14,847 bases of DNA from Bacteroidales bacterium (GCA_016935595.1 JAFGQQ010000367.1:1-14847), one strand, 5' to 3'. Positions 7,401 to 14,847 are shown, counted from the stretch's first letter. Numbers and translations are program-made. Notes: generated from the letters alone by a model not told the origin.

Positions 7401-9022
7401 TCCATATTAAAACCCCTGTCAAGGTCAACAATCATCCATTTCCATTTACCCTCATTTGTTTTTTGTCGCCACCATTCCTGGTTATGCCTCCAGCTAGTGT
7501 TTTCAATATAAATTTCAGCAATTGCCCAATCAACATAACTCTCAATATCCATTAAAGATGCTATATAATCAAAATTGTTTTTAATTGCCATATTGTTATT
7601 TTCTAAAAAATCAATCATTTCTTTATAATCAGTATCATCGCCTATCTCTGTATAGAGGTTAAAATTATGGTATTCATCGTATGCATATTGAAGATGGTCA
7701 ATATTGTTTGGAGCAACATTGTAATTTGATGTAAAATACTGTTCATCAAATTTTTCCCTTATATTTATCAAACCCCAAAACTCACCGTTAAGATATAACA
7801 AAGCTGGTTGATAAGCTTGCAGAACATTATCCATTTTACCAACCGGAATGTGTTGCATCATGGCATCGCGAAAATATGCTCCACTCCAATCGTCACCTGC
7901 ATTTCTTAGTACTAATTTTGTAATTTTACCAACCTGGGGTTTTTCTTTAAATATAGGATAATTAATTGCTTCATCGCCATATTTACTTCTCAGGTAAACT
8001 GTAAGTGGCTTTTGAGCAAAGCGCCAGATATTTAAACCAGCAATTCGCGAACCGGCATTAACCGTGAAACTTTTATTTCCATATGATTCATAATATTCCA
8101 ACGATATAGGTATTTCTTTCAATTTCAATATATTTTCGTAAATACCTTTATCATCATCCCATAAATAATAAGGATCGGTTGAGAATGAAATAACCGGAAG
8201 TTTTGTATTAGGTTCATTAATAAAATATGTTTGAGTTATAACTTTTGAGGGCAATTTTCCTGTTTCGAAAACTCTAGCACGAATAACTGTTGTGGTATTA
8301 ACAGAAATAAGCGAATTATATATTGTTGACTTACTTGTTGGAATTGAACCATCTGTTGTATAATGGATTTTAGCTAAGCCCGAAGTTGTTGATAAGGAAA
8401 TAGTTTGTGTGCTGGTATACATATTTCCTTCTGGTGATATTTGGGGCATTTCAGCGTAAATTAAGTTTGTGAGCCCTTCTGTTGAATTAGAGGCATTTGG
8501 CGTTGGTTCACCAAAGAAATACCAGCTTGAGCTTCCATCGGGTTTTCTTCCAAACGATACATCATTTAATTGGATTCCAAATGATATATAATCAACAATA
8601 ACTCCTTCAGGATTATATAGTGCGATTTCTTCACCTTCTTTGCTTAACTTAAAATTTGTATGATAATATTCAGCGTAGCTGCTGCTATTATCAAAAGGAC
8701 GAACAAATCTGTCTCCTGGTTTTGCATCTTCACCATCGGCCCAGAGAAATAAATATTTTTTTGATTCAATAACTGTACCTTCAGGGATTAACCATTTTGC
8801 AGTGTCATTCCTGTTATCTTTTAAAAAATACCCGCTTAAATTAACATCATAATTTTCAGAGTTATATAATTCTATCCAGTCGGCATAATCGCTAAAATCA
8901 ACCATGTCGGCAATTATAGTCACATTGGATGCTAAAAACTCATTAATATATATTTTTTGACTAAAAATGAAAATTGAGCTTATTATCAGCATCAGGAAAA
9001 CAATCGGTCCCCTCTTGAGCAT
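4421..9022 (-). CDS. Large T9SS-exported protein: lamin-tail, CotH kinase-like, beta-helix
   Basis: This 1533-residue protein has a signal peptide (about 6-21). The domains in order are: lamin-tail domain 1 (24-180; INEFLA at 26, DWIELYN at 48); a chitobiase-C-terminal-like beta domain (about 193-268, HYTTDGSIPT); a CotH kinase-like domain (about 275-650) with LRNAGDDWS (372-380), IREKFDEQY (421-429), WRHNQEWW (511-518) and VDLDRGF (532-538); an InlB-B-repeat-like segment (660-740); a right-handed beta-helix (about 745-1125) ending NAGDPNSPND; lamin-tail domains 2 (1131-1286) and 3 (1294-1437); and a T9SS type A sorting domain (1453-1533, FPNPANRNV). CotH enzymes phosphorylate proteins, best known in Bacillus spore coats. 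Here the domain would act outside the cell, so its substrate and phosphate donor are unknown. Adhesion or surface binding is the likely role of the rest. Confidence 0.88.
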   Translation of the reverse strand: MLKRGPIVFLMLIISSIFIFSQKIYINEFLASNVTIIADMVDFSDYADWIELYNSENYDVNLSGYFLKDNRNDTAKWLIPEGTVIESKKYLFLWADGEDAKPGDRFVRPFDNSSSYAEYYHTNFKLSKEGEEIALYNPEGVIVDYISFGIQLNDVSFGRKPDGSSSWYFFGEPTPNASNSTEGLTNLIYAEMPQISPEGNMYTSTQTISLSTTSGLAKIHYTTDGSIPTSKSTIYNSLISVNTTTVIRARVFETGKLPSKVITQTYFINEPNTKLPVISFSTDPYYLWDDDKGIYENILKLKEIPISLEYYESYGNKSFTVNAGSRIAGLNIWRFAQKPLTVYLRSKYGDEAINYPIFKEKPQVGKITKLVLRNAGDDWSGAYFRDAMMQHIPVGKMDNVLQAYQPALLYLNGEFWGLINIREKFDEQYFTSNYNVAPNNIDHLQYAYDEYHNFNLYTEIGDDTDYKEMIDFLENNNMAIKNNFDYIASLMDIESYVDWAIAEIYIENTSWRHNQEWWRQKTNEGKWKWMIVDLDRGFNMDNISRNMVDDLCENIPTGSTYGDPILKNLLNNTDFKNYFIQRFVTHLNSTFNQNRVINIIDSLQLNIEYDMPKHIERWKNDGGISSMVSWKEDVEELREFARQRPQYIYSQLSEQFDLNGTINLIVNVEPKSFGKVYINNVLVTDTSFHAKYFKNIPINIKAVPDIGHKFLYWQGIQDGSSMEKIINPASDLNITAVFELSDETILSSIINENTILNLENSPYLTRGDIIVNPGITLQINEGVEILMPENASFYIYGNLLVNGTKINPVTIKPNLTIEADEWGAICFKNTTDTSKLNYLILEKATKGNDPYKFFAAISSYHSNLIMDHITIENISTQPIYTQFGHIELKNSKTHSYGTCDHINIKYADYALVENCDFRGNNAFDTDAIDYDQISGGIIRNNLIHDFEGFNSDAIDLGEELENVYVYKNFIYNCTDKGVSVGQASSAIIENNIIIGCNMGVGIKDFNSFAFINKNTFYGNNIGIACYEKNFLEGGGSATVSNTIIADSRTSPYFIDDYGTIDISYSLSNNVELPGEGNVFSDPLLVNPVAHNLRLLKNSPCINAGDPNSPNDPDNSRADIGAFYYIENSDYSIVINEINYHCTLNYDPGEWIELYNATNTTCDISDWTLEDYNSGETYVLPQGTTLFPDDYLVISRDTVKFKAYYDNVTNFIGNLNFSFDNSGELITLYNKNKEVVDSMTYGDKFPWPEEADGMGFTLSLIKPYLDNSFAGNWMASLIPGGSPGQTNSFIPGFSDLYINEFLALNDSLNADEFGEYDDWIEIYNNSDFPLSVAGLYITDDFTQPRKYRIPNTDPQKTTILPKGFLLLWADNDTDQGLLHLNFRLDGQSEEIGLVSLNGIDFIDSVSFQSQKSKISFGRQPDGSKNWIELIPSPSHTNNYTSIENLFTKKGLEENILIFPNPANRNVNISLNNIYNSKVKIEIINTLGQIIDTKTYEVSNSLFLKSLDLAPEMQGLYFIRITVNNMYTVKKLIVN

Positions 9023-9149
9023 ATACTTAAAATTTAGCGAAAATAGTTATATTTTATATAATATTATAGTACGTATAATAATTTTTTTCCCCTAATATCA
9101 TTCTGAATATTTATCCAAATTAATTTTTAATTCGAATAACTATTAAGTT

Positions 9150-12100
9150 TTATTTATTTGATCCTTTTTCCTTAACAATTTGTTCTAACTTTTTGTTCTT
9201 TTCAAGTAATTCAATTTCTAAATTTTTCAATTCGGTTATATCTTTTGTTATGCCAAAAGTTCCAATTATTTTTCCTTCTTTATCTTTCAATGGCATTTTT
9301 GTTGTTGAACCCCATGATAACCTTCCATCATCGAATTCCTCTTTTTCAACAATATTAATTATAGGTTTACCTGTTTTAATTATGTTTTGTTCATCATTAA
9401 ATGCTTCCTGTGCATGTTGTTTGCCATGAAAATCAAAATCTGTTTTTCCATATAATTTTTCAATAGAGGATACCTGAAATTTTTTAACCATAGAATGACT
9501 TGCCCTGATAAAACGGCTTTGTTGGTCTTTAAAATAAATAGAATCGGGTATATTTTCCATTAAAGCATCCATTAGCGTTTTTTCTTTTTCCATTTCTTCC
9601 TGGACATTTAATAATTCTTTTTTCTGCATTTCAAGTTCTTGTGATTTTTGAATAGCTTCTTTTTCTAATTTTTTAAAGTCGGAAATTTCATTTATAATAC
9701 CAAATAAACCTATACATTCTCCTTTTTCATCAATCATAGGTATTTTTGAGACTACTTTCCAGATTTCTTTTCCTTCAGGTGTTTTTTCATACTCTTCGAA
9801 ATTTACCAATGCCTTTTTGGTTTTCATAATATTTTGTTCATCCTGAAAAGTTTTTTCGGCAAATTCGGGTTTTAGAAAATCGAAATCAGATTTATTAATT
9901 ACTTCTTTAGCATCTTTTACGCCTATCTTTTTTACCAATGAACGACTTACACGTATAAACTTACTTTCACGATTTTTGAATAATACCCTTTGAGGAACAT
10001 TTTCCAGGAGCATATCGAACAAATATTTTTCAAATGTAATTTCTTCCTGGGCTTTTAATAATTCATCATTTTTAATTTGGGATTCTTTTAACAGTTTATT
10101 TACTTGTTGTTCGTGTAATTTCATTTCGGTTATTTCGGTTCCAATGTTCAATACTTTAGTAATATGGCCTTCAGTATTCAAAATAGGAGCAAATGTTTGA
10201 TTTATCCAGATTTCTTTATTGTTAATAATTAAACATATTGTGTTTTTTATAATTTCTCCAGATTTTAATGAATTCCATATTCTATTAATATTTACTTCAT
10301 CACTACCATATGATGCTACGATATTTTTGTAATTTTCTCCAATTAAATCATTTTTATTTTTGTTCAATAATTTTGCATAATCATTATTTATTGTAATTAT
10401 TTTTCCTTCAAGATCCAATTCGGCAACCAATAAAGAAGCATTCATGGCATTAAATAAACTCGAAAGTTCTGCTTCCCTTCTGGCAGATTCTTCTTGTGTA
10501 GCTTGCAATTCTTCGAGATTTTGGCGCATTTCCTCTTCCTGGGCAGCTAATTCTTCCGCCTGTGTTCTTGTTTCCTCCAGTAAACTTGCAGTTCTTAGAT
10601 TAATTTTAACGTTTGAGATTGTGGAAGCAATTGATTGGCCTAATTTTTCGACAAACTCAATTTCATGTTTTTCAAACTTCTTAAACGATGCCAGTTCAAT
10701 AGCTCCGTATACTTCTTCGTTTAAAATCAATGGTACAATTAATAAACTTCTTGGCGTGTCTTTCCCTAATCCGCTTGTGATATTAATATAATCATCGGGC
10801 ACTTCTTCCAGATAAATTTTTTCTTTCTCAAGTATGCATCTGCCTATTAGACCTTCACCATATTTAATTTTTTTCTCAATATATTTTTTTCTTTCATATG
10901 CATAACAGGCAATAAGCTCAATAAATTTTTCTTTCTCTTCATTTTCATTAATAATAAATAATCCTCCTTGATTTACATTCACATATTTTACCAAATTACT
11001 AATAATATTAAAAGAAAAATCTTCTAAATTATCGGTGCTTTCTCTTAATATATCACTAAATTTGGCTAAGCCCTGAGTTAACCAGTTTTGTTTTGAGTCT
11101 TCAGTCTTTCTCATATTTTCCTCAATTTTGGCATGAAGCAAACTCTCTTTCATTTCAATTAACGATTCGCCCAGAGTATCTTTATCGCTTAATTTTTCAT
11201 ATTCTATTTCAAGCTTACCTTTTCCTATTTCTTTTGCAAAACTTGCTGTTTTATTTAATCCATCGATAAGATTATTTAAAGAATGGTTAATTTCTTCTAT
11301 CTCAGCATTGCCATTAATTTTTAATTTGTATTCTTCATTTATATCGCCGTAAGATAAGTTTTCAAGTATTTTATTTGTTTTAAATAATGATTGACTAACA
11401 TGATTTCCGATTTTATAAATAATGAATCCTAATATTAAAATAACAAGGAGACCAATTAATAATAAAGAATAAAATTTTTTATTAACTATTTTTTTTATTA
11501 ATTCAAAAGGTAATGAAATAACAAATATCCAGTTTTGACTATTTTCAATAATTTTAGCTGGTAAAAAAGAATAAATATATTTATTATTTAAAATGGTGCT
11601 TTGTCCAACAAACGTAAGTTCTTCGCAATTCTTAATAATTTTATTCAAATTGTATTTTTCAATAGTTTTTTCATTGAAAATCCAGGATATGTTTTTACCA
11701 ATTAAATTTTTATCAGGGCATATTAAAATAGTTCCTTCAGATGATAACAGAAATGATTTTAATGAAAATCCTTTGTATTTATTTTCAAAGGCATAATCAT
11801 TGAATTGAATTTCAGTTCCGATTGTACCTATTATTTTTCCGTTTATTATAACAGGATAAACATATTCGCAATAATAATCATTGGTTATTTTACCCTCTTT
11901 GGTTATATAATTTGGATTTGAAAGAAATTCTTGGGCGGATATTTTGCATTTATTATGAAGTGAATGAACATTTTCATTTAAAGAATCGAGTATTTCAGTT
12001 GTTCGAGTGATACTATTTAAATCTTTCTTGAATAGCTGCCTTTCCCTCCCGAATGGTTTATTCCATGATTTGTCGACATAATTTAATTCCCAATCTATCC

Positions 12101-12422
12101 AAATAGAGTTTATATTGCTGTTTTTTAAAATTAAATTTTGAATAGTTTTGTTTATTATTTGTTTTTTTTGTTCAAAAGGAAGATTCTCACCACCCTCAAT
12201 GATTGATGTTACACTTGTTATTTGATTTATGATTGTTGTATAAGACGATTCATATGATTTTGCTTGCTTAATTAGCTGGTTTTCTGAGAATTCACTATAT
12301 TGCAGAATAGTTGTATTTATATACCTGTTTTTTATATATAATGACGAAATTATAAAAATTGCTGCTGGTATATATATAATATAAAGCAGTAATTTGTTTT
12401 TTAAGGATAATTTTAAGTTCAT
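9150..12422 (-). CDS. Membrane sensor: dCache, HAMP, GAF and three PAS domains, no output domain
   Basis: This 1090-residue protein has membrane segments at about 12-30 and 317-336 flanking a periplasmic Cache-type sensor (about 40-305, with IDWELNYVDKSW near 109). HAMP follows (about 338-392), then a second HAMP-like segment (FAKEIGKGKLEIEYEKLSDKD, about 395-415), GAF (about 460-605), a coiled coil (613-655, EELAAQEEEMRQNLEELQ), PAS1 (about 655-768), PAS2 (about 803-918) and PAS3 (about 952-1067). The protein ends in a short coil at residue 1090. No histidine kinase, GGDEF, EAL or MCP signalling domain is visible, although such GAF/coil proteins in this phylum often end in a kinase. PAS2 and PAS3 are an ungapped tandem repeat (separate entry). 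The start at 12422 is supported by AAAGGAG 8 nt upstream. It may signal by contact with a separate partner. Confidence 0.87.
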   Translation of the reverse strand: MNLKLSLKNKLLLYIIYIPAAIFIISSLYIKNRYINTTILQYSEFSENQLIKQAKSYESSYTTIINQITSVTSIIEGGENLPFEQKKQIINKTIQNLILKNSNINSIWIDWELNYVDKSWNKPFGRERQLFKKDLNSITRTTEILDSLNENVHSLHNKCKISAQEFLSNPNYITKEGKITNDYYCEYVYPVIINGKIIGTIGTEIQFNDYAFENKYKGFSLKSFLLSSEGTILICPDKNLIGKNISWIFNEKTIEKYNLNKIIKNCEELTFVGQSTILNNKYIYSFLPAKIIENSQNWIFVISLPFELIKKIVNKKFYSLLLIGLLVILILGFIIYKIGNHVSQSLFKTNKILENLSYGDINEEYKLKINGNAEIEEINHSLNNLIDGLNKTASFAKEIGKGKLEIEYEKLSDKDTLGESLIEMKESLLHAKIEENMRKTEDSKQNWLTQGLAKFSDILRESTDNLEDFSFNIISNLVKYVNVNQGGLFIINENEEKEKFIELIACYAYERKKYIEKKIKYGEGLIGRCILEKEKIYLEEVPDDYINITSGLGKDTPRSLLIVPLILNEEVYGAIELASFKKFEKHEIEFVEKLGQSIASTISNVKINLRTASLLEETRTQAEELAAQEEEMRQNLEELQATQEESARREAELSSLFNAMNASLLVAELDLEGKIITINNDYAKLLNKNKNDLIGENYKNIVASYGSDEVNINRIWNSLKSGEIIKNTICLIINNKEIWINQTFAPILNTEGHITKVLNIGTEITEMKLHEQQVNKLLKESQIKNDELLKAQEEITFEKYLFDMLLENVPQRVLFKNRESKFIRVSRSLVKKIGVKDAKEVINKSDFDFLKPEFAEKTFQDEQNIMKTKKALVNFEEYEKTPEGKEIWKVVSKIPMIDEKGECIGLFGIINEISDFKKLEKEAIQKSQELEMQKKELLNVQEEMEKEKTLMDALMENIPDSIYFKDQQSRFIRASHSMVKKFQVSSIEKLYGKTDFDFHGKQHAQEAFNDEQNIIKTGKPIINIVEKEEFDDGRLSWGSTTKMPLKDKEGKIIGTFGITKDITELKNLEIELLEKNKKLEQIVKEKGSNK
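9177..10070 (-). repeat. 149-residue tandem repeat covering PAS2 and PAS3
   Basis: Two adjacent units of about 149 residues (447 bp) lie within the sensor gene: residues 785-933 (9624-10070) and 934-1082 (9177-9623). Paired landmarks all sit exactly 149 apart: LLKAQEE/LLNVQEE, ENVP 807/ENIP 956, SDFDF 845/TDFDF 994, DEQNI 861/1010, FGI 907/1056 and the linkers FKKLE/LKNLE. Linker coils are included, so the whole PAS-plus-coil module was duplicated and then diverged without net indels. Confidence 0.85.
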
Positions 12423-12430
12423 TTTTAATT

Positions 12431-12437
12431 CTCCTTT
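12431..12437 (-). promoter_or_regulatory. Shine-Dalgarno of the membrane-sensor gene
   Basis: On the minus strand AAAGGAG lies 8 nt before the ATG at 12420-12422. It fixes that start. No other gene in the window has a comparable site, in keeping with the usual lack of Shine-Dalgarno sequences in Bacteroidota. Confidence 0.6.
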
Positions 12438-12533
12438 TCTTTAATTTTATATTTTAAGAATATAACTATATCATAGAAATACTATAAATTTATTAAATTT
12501 TGTTAAAATTTAATATGTTTCTATCAGATTAAT

Positions 12534-12818
12534 ATTGATTTTACCTTAGAAGCAAAAGATACTAATGAAAGGGATGTTATTATTTTAGCTTGTTATAGTA
12601 AAGAATATTTTTATAATTTTATAAAACAAACGAGTGCATATCCTTTAATTTGGTCTTCAGGATTAATGTCTCCTGAAGCATATACACTCGAATGGGCTTT
12701 AGATGGCTGGCTATTAAATGAAACTAGTGAATAAATAAGAGAAAGAGCGGCCCAGGCATATAATTATTATCAAAAATGTGGGATTAGAAGCGCGAGAAAT
12801 TTATTATTAACCGGATGA
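12534..12818 (+). pseudogene. Remnant of a conserved protein gene, 3' part with in-frame stop
   Basis: In frame 12549-12818 the translation is protein-like throughout: EAKDTNERDVIILACYSKEYF, then PLIWSSGLMSPEAYTLEWAL, a TAA stop at 12732-12734, and then in the same frame IRERAAQAYNYYQKCGIRSA and RNLLLTG before TGA at 12816-12818. The reading resumes in phase after the stop, so a single nonsense change (probably from GAA or CAA) explains it. No start codon lies upstream: TAA at 12504 bounds the frame, and the only in-frame ATG (12666) gives 22 codons. So the 5' part has also been lost. I do not recognise the family. The VIILACYS segment recalls the cysteine strand of caspase-like or CHAT folds, but this is weak. 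The gap to the following racemase start is 25 bp, suggesting a former operon. Confidence 0.65.
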
Positions 12819-12843
12819 TAGAATAATTTAATTATTAAATATT

Positions 12844-13545
12844 ATGGGAATAAAAAAAATAGGCATAATTGGTGGCATTGGTCCTGAATCGACTATTGAT
12901 TATTATAAGTTAATTATTAAAAAAATAAAAAAAGCTGTCCAGTCAAGTGATTATCCGCAAATTATAATAAACAGCATTAATATGACTCAATTGCTCAATT
13001 TTATTAATCAAAAGCAATTTATTGAATTAGTAAGTTTTTTAAGGATTGAGGTCAATAAGCTTGAGATGGCTGGAGCTGATTTTTGTGTTTTGGCTGCGAA
13101 TACACCTCATATTATATTTGACGAATTAAAAGAGAATATTAATATGCCTATAATTAGTATTGTTGAGGAAACATGCAAAAAAATTAAAATTAAGGAACTT
13201 GATAAGGTCGGGTTAATTGGTACAAAATTTACGATGGAAGCTGGTTTTTATAATAAAGTCGCTGAAAAGTATAATATCCAAATAATTACACCCGATAAAA
13301 AACAACAAAATTATATTCATAATAAATACATGAATGAATTGGTTTTTGGAATAATTAACGATGTAACTAAGGTTGAATTAATTGGTATTATTAATAATCT
13401 ACAAAAAGCATATAACATTCAAGGGCTGATTTTGGGCGGGACAGAATTGCCTTTAATTCTTAAACAAGACGATTTTAATGATATAATAATTCTTAATACT
13501 ACCGAAATTCATGTTGATAGCATTGTAAGATTTGCTTTAAGCTAA
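12844..13545 (+). CDS. Asp/Glu racemase-family protein lacking both catalytic cysteines
   Basis: The product is 233 residues, the usual length for the YgeA/RacX-type amino acid racemase family. The N-terminal IGIIGGIGPESTIDYY (6-21), the GLIGTKFTMEAGFY segment (123-136) and LGGTELPL (197-204) place it firmly in the family, and the fold is complete. Active members use two cysteines, normally in a CNT(A/M)H and a GCTE motif. Here they read AANTPH (A85, codon GCG at 13096) and GGTELP (G199, codon GGG at 13438). The only cysteines are C81 and C111, neither at the catalytic sites. The protein is thus either inactive as a racemase, a binding protein, or a different kind of enzyme. The surrounding residues look well conserved, which argues against simple decay. 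There is no Shine-Dalgarno. A pseudogene precedes it. Confidence 0.88.
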   Translation: MGIKKIGIIGGIGPESTIDYYKLIIKKIKKAVQSSDYPQIIINSINMTQLLNFINQKQFIELVSFLRIEVNKLEMAGADFCVLAANTPHIIFDELKENINMPIISIVEETCKKIKIKELDKVGLIGTKFTMEAGFYNKVAEKYNIQIITPDKKQQNYIHNKYMNELVFGIINDVTKVELIGIINNLQKAYNIQGLILGGTELPLILKQDDFNDIIILNTTEIHVDSIVRFALS

Positions 13546-13578
13546 AAAAATATTATTTATTTAAACTTGTAATAGTAA

Positions 13579-14013
13579 TTAATTTTCAGGATTTTCTACT
13601 ACAACACCTTTCAACCTGAGAGTTTTATGACTATTTTCAAAATTAAATTCAACCATAACCGATTTATTGAATGCACCCAGTGAAGCCGCATCATAAGTAA
13701 CCTGGATAGTACCTGTTTCACCTGGTCTAATGGCTTCTCGCGGGTATTTAATTCCTGTACATCCACAGCTGGCTCTTGCCTTGATAAGAATTACAGGTAA
13801 AGTTCCCGTATTTTTAAAAGTAAATGAACATGTCTCGGGATGGTTTTTTTTGATTTTCCCAAAATCAAAAACAATATTTTCCCACTCAACGGCTGCTTTA
13901 CTGCCGGGATTTTCAAGTTCGCCGGTTTGTGGTTCACCTGTAATACTTTGAGCATTTAATCCAAATTGAAATATTACAAATGATACAATAGTTAATAATA
14001 TATTTTTTTTCAT
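13579..14013 (-). CDS. DUF1573 exported protein
   Basis: The 144-residue product carries a signal peptide (about 4-20, likely cut after NAQ at 22). One DUF1573 domain follows: VFDFGKIKKNHPETCSFTFKN (about 48-68), then the hallmark SCGCTG near residues 82-87 and GETGTIQVTYDA. DUF1573 domains are immunoglobulin-like folds related to the ASH/MSP type, common as periplasmic or surface proteins in Bacteroidota; function unknown. There is no lipobox cysteine. It converges with the racemase gene (33-bp gap, no clear terminator between) and diverges from the histidine kinase gene (223-bp gap). Confidence 0.9.
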   Translation of the reverse strand: MKKNILLTIVSFVIFQFGLNAQSITGEPQTGELENPGSKAAVEWENIVFDFGKIKKNHPETCSFTFKNTGTLPVILIKARASCGCTGIKYPREAIRPGETGTIQVTYDAASLGAFNKSVMVEFNFENSHKTLRLKGVVVENPEN

Positions 14014-14042
14014 TTTTTTAAAATAATAATTTAATTTTTTTT

Positions 14043-14050
14043 CAAATTTA
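14043..14050 (-). promoter_or_regulatory. Possible -7 element upstream of the DUF1573 gene
   Basis: On the minus strand TAAATTTG matches TAnnTTTG and lies 29 nt upstream of the ATG at 14013. No TTTG is found 17-23 nt further upstream, so only half of the consensus is present. In such A+T-rich DNA a chance match is quite possible. Confidence 0.3.
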
Positions 14051-14236
14051 ATTATACTAACTAATATTAATAGTTAATTATATTATAATTTTTGTTAATA
14101 ATATGTTAACGGAATTACTTAATATACTATTATTTTTTAATTTTATTGAATGAATTGCATATAAAACTATTTTCATTTTTCAGAAATAATAATTATTGTA
14201 AGAAATTCCATCAGACTGACTAATTAAATATTTTTT

Positions 14237-14847
14237 GTGAAACAAAACAATTTCCGGTTAATTATTATTTTAGGAGCAGTAGCCATAATAGGCATCATTA
14301 TCGTTCAAATCTATTGGATGCAGAAAGCCTGGTCAACAAGCCAAAAGCAGTTTAATCAAACCATACAAATTGCATTGCAGAATGTGGCAAATAAAATATT
14401 TAAATACAATAATATACAGCCGCCAATTGATAATCCGGTCGATCAATTATCCGCCAGTTATTTTGTTGTGAATACAAATAGCGAAATTGATCCGAACATT
14501 TTAGAATATTATTTAATATCAGAATTTAATCTCAAGAATATTAATATTGATTTTGAGTATGGGATTTATAATTGTAATAATGATAAAATGGTATATGGAA
14601 ATTATATAAGTTCTGAAGGTGAGACAGAAACTACTCATTTTTCCAAAAACCTCCAAAAACACAGCGATTATATATATTATTTTGGAGTTAATTTCCCAAC
14701 ACGTAAAAAGTTTATTTTAAGCAATATTTCAGTTTGGATAGTTTTTTCGACCATACTTCTTGTTGTAATCATATTTTTTACATATTCACTTTTTATTATT
14801 ATGCAACAGAAAAGACTTTCTGAACAGCAGCGCGATTTTATTAATAA
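14237..14847 (+). CDS. Sensor histidine kinase, 5' part (cut by window end)
   Basis: The open frame runs off the right edge after 203 complete codons. It starts at GTG 14237, the only usable start because TAA at 14225 closes the frame upstream. Residues about 8-28 are a membrane segment (LIIILGAVAIIGIIIVQIYW). A periplasmic sensor of about 135 residues follows, then a second membrane segment (about 167-190). The last residues, LSEQQRDFIN, match the start of the dimerisation helix in Bacteroidota kinases, where NMTHEFKTP with the phosphoacceptor His normally follows. The kinase and ATPase domains therefore lie outside the window, and a response regulator gene is likely downstream. The gene faces away from the DUF1573 gene. 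The start being GTG is its only unusual point. Confidence 0.85.
   Translation, partial: MKQNNFRLIIILGAVAIIGIIIVQIYWMQKAWSTSQKQFNQTIQIALQNVANKIFKYNNIQPPIDNPVDQLSASYFVVNTNSEIDPNILEYYLISEFNLKNINIDFEYGIYNCNNDKMVYGNYISSEGETETTHFSKNLQKHSDYIYYFGVNFPTRKKFILSNISVWIVFSTILLVVIIFFTYSLFIIMQQKRLSEQQRDFIN

Noticed and set aside
10444..10791. Plus-strand 115-residue open frame, Ser/Ala-rich
   Set aside because: It lies antisense to the coiled coil and GAF region of the sensor, whose Glu/Ala codons create it.
13546..13578. Bidirectional terminator between the racemase and DUF1573 genes
   Set aside because: The only pairing is TTTAA/TTAAA, too weak to call.
13730..13951. Plus-strand 73-residue open frame
   Set aside because: It is antisense to the DUF1573 gene, which has a signal peptide and family motifs.
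1..14847. CRISPR array, prophage, toxin-antitoxin or defence cluster
   Set aside because: No regularly spaced repeats and no gene resembling Cas, phage structural, integrase or toxin-antitoxin families.

Overview
The window looks like a chromosomal segment of an A+T-rich member of the Bacteroidota. The evidence is two secreted proteins with type IX secretion (T9SS) C-terminal sorting domains, a DUF1573 protein, a histidine kinase whose dimerisation segment is typical of the phylum, a tRNA promoter matching the Bacteroides TTTG-N19-TAnnTTTG consensus, and almost no Shine-Dalgarno sequences. I cannot place it below phylum level.

Layout. Positions 1-363 are A+T-rich and without a recognisable gene. 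A tRNA-Val(GAC) lies on the minus strand at 364-438. A 133-bp MITE-like element (546-678) with 17-bp terminal inverted repeats and a 5-bp target duplication follows. Next come a perfect 12-bp inverted repeat, an orphan 83-residue plus-strand gene and its terminator. From 1148 to 12422 all genes are on the minus strand: a membrane-Nudix fusion, a DUF3108 protein, a T9SS-exported phosphoesterase-like protein, a 1533-residue T9SS-exported multidomain protein (lamin-tail, CotH kinase-like, beta-helix), and a 1090-residue membrane sensor (Cache-HAMP-GAF-PAS-PAS-PAS) with no visible output domain. On the plus strand a broken gene remnant (about 12534-12818) precedes an Asp/Glu racemase-family gene whose two catalytic cysteines are both replaced. 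A DUF1573 gene (minus) and the 5' part of a histidine kinase gene (plus) diverge at the right end.

How the genes may work together. Two short-spaced minus-strand pairs look like operons: DUF3108 then Nudix (28-bp gap), and the CotH/LTD protein then the phosphoesterase-like protein (29-bp gap). The second pair would place two extracellular proteins on the cell surface by the same route. The rest looks like independent genes.

I found no CRISPR array, prophage, toxin-antitoxin pair or defence cluster. The best leads are the MITE with covarying inner hairpins, the cysteine-less racemase, the sensor without an output domain (with an exact 149-residue tandem repeat), the phosphoesterase lacking canonical metal ligands, and the pseudogene.
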